Virus record (IMG/VR): IMGVR_UViG_3300021197_001249
Coordinates: 1 to 33,041 of that record
Length of the DNA stretch: 33,041 nt
From: a virus
Reading direction: 5' to 3' (one strand)
Shown here: piece after piece, positions 29,967 to 33,041 of the stretch
Position numbering within the stretch: the first letter of the stretch is position 1
How the letters are laid out: the number at the start of each line of letters is the position of its first letter
Notes under the pieces: model-generated
The model's database searches: none
The model's input: the letters and a program-made list of their open reading frames with translations, nothing else
Told to the model about the DNA's origin: nothing
Program-made: the position numbers and the translations under genes

Positions 29967-30665
29967 ATGTTATACCCTTTACCCGATAAAGAATATATCT
30001 ACCATGTAGTCATGGGAAAATTCTTTACAGAAGAAGAAATTAATCCTGCACTTAATTTGCTCAGACTTAATTATGAATTGATTCGTGATGAGTTTAGATC
30101 TGTTAAAGATGGATTGGTTTGGACAAATTGGAATAGTGACAATCAATACACTAGTATAGAGAAAAATCCATACGCAGGTTGGCAAGTTGCTGCTCTTTAT
30201 GGGCAATATGACCCTAATGAAGGTTATGATCATATTGCCAAAGCTGAAGTGGTGTATGATCAGGCATGTTATGCTGATCCAGAGAAAGGAATTATCTATT
30301 CACAAAATGCTGTAAAGATGCCTAACTTGTTTAAGTTGGCATATGAATCTGGTATTTTTAAGAGAGTTGGGATTAGTGTTTTACATCCTGGTAAATCTAT
30401 TCCTTGGCATGTGGATACTGATCCAGAACATCCAGACTATGCTGTTATAAGGGGTCTATGGGGAATAGATGTTAATCCTCAAAATAATGAAGTATGTACT
30501 ATATCGTTAGATACTAAAGATAGTGGAGTTTTAACTGAAGATTTTCTTCCTAATAGATATCATTTCTTTTGGGGAAGAACGCCACATATGGTACACAATA
30601 CTCTTACTACTCCTAGATACTGTTTATGCTTTGATATTGAAGTTAACAGAGATGATCTGCTCTAA
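29967..30665 (+). CDS. aspartyl/asparaginyl beta-hydroxylase-like 2OG oxygenase, second copy
   Basis: A 232-residue Fe(II)/2OG hydroxylase-type protein. It has I-P-W-H-V-D (H148-x-D150), G-L-W-G-I-D, then W-G-R-T-P-H-M-V-H-N (H207) and P-R-Y-C-L-C-F-D-I (R217). The motif spacing and surrounding residues match the protein at 17047-17667, so the two are diverged copies. It is about 25 residues longer, with an N-terminal block not seen there. It follows the tRNA-Arg directly and may be read from the same promoter. Confidence 0.76.
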   Translation: MLYPLPDKEYIYHVVMGKFFTEEEINPALNLLRLNYELIRDEFRSVKDGLVWTNWNSDNQYTSIEKNPYAGWQVAALYGQYDPNEGYDHIAKAEVVYDQACYADPEKGIIYSQNAVKMPNLFKLAYESGIFKRVGISVLHPGKSIPWHVDTDPEHPDYAVIRGLWGIDVNPQNNEVCTISLDTKDSGVLTEDFLPNRYHFFWGRTPHMVHNTLTTPRYCLCFDIEVNRDDLL

Positions 30666-30689
30666 ATAATATTACTTCGTTTGAAGGTG

Positions 30690-30899
30690 ATGAATCCAGT
30701 AATTTTAATCGGTTGCTTTACACCACTGGTTATTATTTTTATAGTAATGAAACTCGCGGTGTGGGTATCTGCAGTAAATTCAGAAAACTCTTATGTCGGA
30801 AAAGAACCTCTACGAAAACGAGGACCATATGTGGCAGATGCATATGCAGATGTTGACAAAGAGGAAGAAGAATTTGGAGATCGCACAGATTATCAATGA
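30690..30899 (+). CDS. small single-TM protein
   Basis: A 69-residue protein. It has an N-terminal membrane helix (V-I-L-I-G-C-F-T-P-L-V-I-I-F-I-V-M-K-L-A-V-W-V, split over about 4-26), a short basic turn (L-R-K-R-G-P-Y-V) and an acidic C-terminus. GAAGG at 30683-30687 lies just before the chosen ATG. A TTG three codons upstream is possible but not needed. A similar small membrane gene occurs in other cyanophages by memory. Unknown role. Confidence 0.62.
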   Translation: MNPVILIGCFTPLVIIFIVMKLAVWVSAVNSENSYVGKEPLRKRGPYVADAYADVDKEEEEFGDRTDYQ

Positions 30900-31020
30900 A
30901 GCGATTAACGAGTGGTATTCGCTTCATAACTTACCAGTTCCTGATTGGAAACAAAAAAGAGATCCAGACTGGTGGATAGATTATCTAAAAGAATTGGGTA
31001 TTGACAAGGACAATCCATAG
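30793..31020 (+). CDS. small conserved protein overlapping the TM gene
   Basis: A 75-residue protein. It starts in another frame inside the 3' part of the TM gene (107-base overlap). The portion after the overlap (I-A-Q-I-I-N-E-A-I-N-E-W-Y-S-L-H-N-L-P-V-P-D-W) looks well constrained and is a pattern I recall from other cyanophages. A later start is possible: Met 30838 or 30847 would shorten the overlap. The 3' codons hold the -35 box of the promoter at 31001. Confidence 0.58.
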   Translation: MSEKNLYENEDHMWQMHMQMLTKRKKNLEIAQIINEAINEWYSLHNLPVPDWKQKRDPDWWIDYLKELGIDKDNP

Positions 31021-31029
31021 TGGTATATT
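31001..31029 (+). promoter_or_regulatory. sigma-70 promoter for the tRNA-Asn/tRNA-Val region
   Basis: Consensus TTGACA (31001-31006), a 17-base spacer and TATATT (31024-31029) end exactly at the ATG of the next ORF (31030). The predicted start near 31036 is inside that ORF, so the promoter more likely serves the two tRNAs and the gene beyond, or the ORF uses a later start. Confidence 0.6.
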
Positions 31030-31239
31030 ATGATTAAGTCACTGACAGAGTATGATTTTGGTGGTCGTAAACCAAATTCGATTAACATTCTTCTTCTCAT
31101 TAGTGATTTAGAAGGGTCTTATCAAAATCTTAAATATATGGGATTTGAAAAAGACATGAAAGTAATAGAAGAAATAAAAAGTAAGTATTACAAACTCTAC
31201 TTCAAAACAAAGAAGGAAGAAAAACTCAATCCTCTATAG
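31030..31239 (+). CDS. small protein ending inside tRNA-Asn
   Basis: A 69-residue helical, Lys-rich protein. Its first Met lies directly behind a -10 box, and its stop (31237-31239) is formed by the 5' strand of the tRNA-Asn acceptor stem. A shorter start at Met 31138 would give an RNA leader. The N-terminal part (Y-D-F-G-G-R-K-P-N-S-I-N-I-L-L-L-I-S-D-L-E-G-S-Y) looks real. Function unknown. Confidence 0.5.
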   Translation: MIKSLTEYDFGGRKPNSINILLLISDLEGSYQNLKYMGFEKDMKVIEEIKSKYYKLYFKTKKEEKLNPL

Positions 31240-31302
31240 CTCAGTTGGTAGAGCAGGTGACTGTTAATCACCCTGTCCCTGGTTCGAGTCCAGGTGGAGG
31301 AG
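31230..31302 (+). tRNA. tRNA-Asn (anticodon GUU)
   Basis: Acceptor TCCTCTA/TGGAGGA (one G-T pair), D-arm GCTC/GAGC, anticodon stem GGTGA/TCACC with loop CTGTTAA giving GUU, T-arm CCTGG/CCAGG with TTCGAGT, discriminator G. No encoded CCA. The 5' end overlaps the stop of the preceding ORF. It lies three bases before tRNA-Val. Confidence 0.96.
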
Positions 31303-31305
31303 TTC

Positions 31306-31377
31306 GCTCGAATAGCTCAGCGGTAGAGCACCTCCTTTACACGGAGATTGTCGGGGGTTCGATCCCCTCTTCGAGCA
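31306..31377 (+). tRNA. tRNA-Val (anticodon UAC)
   Basis: Acceptor GCTCGAA/TTCGAGC, D-arm GCTC/GAGC, anticodon loop TTTACAC giving UAC, T-arm GGGGG/CCCTC with TTCGATC, discriminator A. The anticodon stem CCTCC/GGAGA has one C-A mismatch at its outer pair. It is probably functional because the other arms are intact. It reads GUA. Confidence 0.92.
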
Positions 31378-31395
31378 TTTATAAGGTAAAGTATT

Positions 31396-31644
31396 ATGAA
31401 AATACGTTGTAAAGAGTGCAACATGGAATTGTGTTCCCATGTAATAAAAACAGTGTGTTGTGGGTGCCCTAATATGGCAACTCTTAGGGGAGATGTAATA
31501 TCTGCAAATGACCTGAGTAAGATTGTAATTATACAATCAAATACTGACAATAAAAAACCAGATCCAATATCTCAAGAAGATAAAGTCTGGCGGGAGAATC
31601 GTAGTAAGAGAAAGATTCGTAAGATAAATTTTGAAATTAAATAG
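31396..31644 (+). CDS. small Cys-rich (zinc-ribbon-like) conserved protein
   Basis: An 82-residue protein. C-K-E-C (5-8) and C-C-G-C-P-N (21-26) make a plausible zinc ribbon. A G-D-V-I-S-A-N-D-L-S-K-I-V block and a basic tail (R-S-K-R-K-I-R-K-I) follow. The C-C-G-C-P-N-M signature is one I recall in T4-like cyanophage hypothetical proteins. It ends tail-to-tail with the only minus-strand gene, overlapping it by eight bases. Confidence 0.68.
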   Translation: MKIRCKECNMELCSHVIKTVCCGCPNMATLRGDVISANDLSKIVIIQSNTDNKKPDPISQEDKVWRENRSKRKIRKINFEIK

Positions 31645-32242
31645 GATGCATATCTAAGTCATCTCCTATGACTGCATATTGCATACCATCTTCCTTAACT
31701 TCTCCAAACTTAAATACTTTTTTGGACAGAATACTCCTGTGATGTGATCCTTCTTGTTTTGATTCATCAGTGAAACCCATATCAAATTTGATGCCTAGAG
31801 GGTGGGAGACAATAATGTCTCCTGGTTGAGTATGAATTCCTCCCAACCATTCTCCTTTTAAAATAAGTTTGCGAAATTTTTTAAACCCCGAAATTAAAAT
31901 TCTTCCTCGTTCTGAAGGTGTAAAAAGATTTGGATCTGTAATGTAGTCTGCTTCCCATCCCATCTCACCAAGTCTTCCTGGGTTTTCGTATTTAATATTT
32001 TTGATTAGATTCTGCATTCTAATATTGATATCTTTATCGGATAAACCTAAACGTATAGAATCTTTTAATTCCACATTAAGATAACTTTTTTTACTATAGA
32101 ATGGAACAATGAAAGGGCACAAATTTATTTGCCTATCGTCAAAAACGAATGGAATTTTAATTTGAAGTTTTTCACCAGGTTCAAATAATTCTTCATTATA
32201 ATGGTGCCCCAAATTATATAAATATTTGTCGATTAAATTCAT
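31637..32242 (-). CDS. only minus-strand gene; unknown soluble protein
   Basis: A 201-residue protein read right to left. Blocks that look structured are K-I-P-F-V-F-D-D-R-Q-I-N-L-C-P-F, G-R-L-G-E-M-G-W-E-A-D-Y and W-L-G-G-I-H-T-Q-P-G-D-I-I-V-S-H-P-L-G-I-K-F-D. The C-terminus is K-E-D-G-M-Q-Y-A-V-I-G-D-D-L-D-M-H-P. The P-G-D-I-I-V strand-turn and several His might suggest a cupin-like barrel, but no family is recognised. No signal peptide or TM. A TATAAT-like -10 lies upstream on its strand. Opposite orientation beside tRNAs suggests a later insertion. Confidence 0.7.
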   Translation of the reverse strand: MNLIDKYLYNLGHHYNEELFEPGEKLQIKIPFVFDDRQINLCPFIVPFYSKKSYLNVELKDSIRLGLSDKDINIRMQNLIKNIKYENPGRLGEMGWEADYITDPNLFTPSERGRILISGFKKFRKLILKGEWLGGIHTQPGDIIVSHPLGIKFDMGFTDESKQEGSHHRSILSKKVFKFGEVKEDGMQYAVIGDDLDMHPI

Positions 32243-32263
32243 TGTAAGTCAACACTTCCATAC

Positions 32264-32269
32264 ATTATA
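32264..32269 (-). promoter_or_regulatory. possible -10 box for the minus-strand gene
   Basis: The minus strand reads TATAAT here, 22 bases before the ATG at 32242. No consensus -35 is found 16-18 bases upstream. It may be weak or need an activator. Confidence 0.3.
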
Positions 32270-32274
32270 TCATG

Positions 32275-32303
32275 TTGACAAGAATACTGCATATACATAG
32301 AAT
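32275..32303 (+). promoter_or_regulatory. sigma-70 promoter before the TM gene
   Basis: Consensus TTGACA (32275-32280), a 17-base spacer and TAGAAT (32298-32303; two bases off) lie 41 bases before the ATG at 32345. They sit in the divergent region between the minus-strand gene and the last + strand block. Confidence 0.55.
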
Positions 32304-32344
32304 GGTTATGTATCCTATTGATACATACTCTGTTTAGTATTCAA

Positions 32345-32581
32345 ATGAAGGTTCCTACATCTCTTGTTGGTTTTTATTTTACACTATTCGTATTAATTTG
32401 TTTAGTATGTTATGGTGGATATGAATCAACACTGAGATTATTTACTTATCTAGAATTGCAATTGAGATATGCTATCGTTAGAATTAAGATAATCATTTTA
32501 AGTAGAAAAATTAGGAAACAACTTGTTAAGGATACTGACCATTATTCAAAACTAATAAAGGAATTAAAAAATGGCCGATAA
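32345..32581 (+). CDS. small membrane protein with amphipathic C-terminal helix
   Basis: A 78-residue protein. An N-terminal membrane helix (S-L-V-G-F-Y-F-T-L-F-V-L-I-C-L-V-C-Y-G-G-Y, 5-25) is followed by a long basic amphipathic helix (L-R-Y-A-I-V-R-I-K-I-I-I-L-S-R-K-I-R-K). This pattern recurs in cyanophages as far as I recall. Starting from TTG 32318 would add nine residues that lie close to the promoter; ATG 32345 is preferred. Its stop overlaps the next gene. Confidence 0.65.
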   Translation: MKVPTSLVGFYFTLFVLICLVCYGGYESTLRLFTYLELQLRYAIVRIKIIILSRKIRKQLVKDTDHYSKLIKELKNGR

Positions 32582-32819
32582 AGAGCTGTCTGATCTGTCA
32601 CTTAGCAGAAAAGAATGCCCAAAATGTGGTGCTGTTTGGATTAATCAAAAACATATCTGGAGAGGAACTGCCAATGAGGGCAGTGAACTGAATCTTGCAG
32701 GTTTAGTGTGTAATAAATATGGAGATCAAACTTGCATTAATCCTAAAAAAGGTGAAGAGGGTGGAGTTACTTGGGAAGAAAGATTAAAAACACTTGAGAC
32801 TCTAGACAAAGAAAAATAA
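32571..32819 (+). CDS. small zinc-finger-like protein
   Basis: An 82-residue protein overlapping the previous gene by 11 bases. C-P-K-C-G (16-20) and later C (47) and C (55) can form a four-Cys site. The W-R-G-T-A-N-E-G-S-E-L-N-L-A-G-L-V-C block is distinctive and gives it a conserved look. The tail is acidic and basic mixed. Function unknown. Confidence 0.65.
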   Translation: MADKELSDLSLSRKECPKCGAVWINQKHIWRGTANEGSELNLAGLVCNKYGDQTCINPKKGEEGGVTWEERLKTLETLDKEK

Positions 32820-33022
32820 TGTTATTCGGTAAACGACCAGATTATATTACTAAAGAAGAATGTCAGGAGATGATTGACGATGCAATACGAAAGCATAATC
32901 GTAATGCTGGAATTATCAGTATGTGTGTTGGCTGGGTTGTTCTCGCACTTTTTGCTGAAGGTTTACTTCGACTTGTCGGAGTAATCCCACCACTATTACC
33001 TTGGCTTAAAATTTCATTGTAG
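32819..33022 (+). CDS. small C-terminal-TM protein
   Basis: A 67-residue protein whose ATG shares a base with the previous stop (TAATG). The N-terminal half is charged and helical (T-K-E-E-C-Q-E-M-I-D-D-A-I-R-K-H). The C-terminal half is hydrophobic (I-I-S-M-C-V-G-W-V-V-L-A-L-F-A-E-G-L-L, about 32-50, then a Pro-rich hydrophobic end). It is probably a tail-anchored membrane protein. The remaining 19 bases of the window carry no supported feature. Confidence 0.6.
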   Translation: MLFGKRPDYITKEECQEMIDDAIRKHNRNAGIISMCVGWVVLALFAEGLLRLVGVIPPLLPWLKISL

Positions 33023-33041
33023 AGAATGGCACTTAAATAAA

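Noticed and set aside
31264-31550. Minus-strand frames over the tRNA pair
   Set aside because: Their sequence is dictated by two clear tRNA genes and by the zinc-ribbon-like gene on the + strand.

Overview
The window reads as part of the genome of a T4-like cyanophage (a contractile-tailed phage of marine Synechococcus or Prochlorococcus; family-level placement is inferred from gene content). The evidence is a set of T4 replication genes in cyanophage-typical order and sizes: clamp-loader gp62, RegA, Hsp20, DNA polymerase gp43, UvsX, helicase gp41, primase gp61 and NrdA/NrdB. MazG, several small 2-oxoglutarate (2OG) oxygenases and three tRNA genes add to this. The DNA is AT-rich, almost all genes lie on the + strand, and ATGA/TGATG stop-start overlaps are common. 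I found no CRISPR array, insertion sequence or rRNA. No stretch longer than 300 bases lacks a gene.

Layout. 1-6.8 kb: 2OG oxygenase, gp62, regA, a small ORF, hsp20 behind a late-type TATAAATA box, a structured leader with terminator, two adjacent genes that look like paralogues, gp43, two tiny ORFs and uvsX. 6.8-8.2 kb: gp41. 8.2-16.6 kb: an accessory cassette of glycan-type genes placed directly after gp41. It holds a 2OG-like oxygenase, a sulfotransferase-like protein, a DegT-type aminotransferase reduced to its large domain, five tandem GT25-like glycosyltransferase paralogues, an amidinotransferase with an intact catalytic triad and a nucleotide-sugar dehydrogenase. 16.6-22 kb: mazG, a second 2OG hydroxylase, a possible ribbon-helix-helix protein, probable virion or internal-head proteins behind TATAAATA boxes, and small conserved phage ORFs. 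22-26.5 kb: primase and ribonucleotide reductase behind a near-consensus sigma-70 promoter. 26.5-33 kb: an Ala/Lys-rich histone-like protein, a GIY-YIG-like nuclease, a likely lysis pair (two-TM protein plus signal-peptide lysozyme), tRNA-Arg, another 2OG hydroxylase, tRNA-Asn and tRNA-Val, many small ORFs and the only minus-strand gene.

How the genes work together. gp62, gp43, gp41, gp61 and UvsX are parts of the T4-type replisome and recombination machinery. NrdA/NrdB supply deoxynucleotides, and RegA represses translation of early messages. The 8-16.6 kb cassette probably makes or transfers a modified sugar onto a host-surface or virion target. Its most striking feature is the alternation of three GT25-like copies that keep the donor/metal motifs with two copies that have lost them. 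Regulation appears split. T4-type late boxes precede hsp20, the structured leader and virion-type genes. Host-like sigma-70 promoters, most of them sitting in or just after the 3' end of the preceding gene, precede the primase/nrd block, the tRNAs and several small ORFs in the right third.
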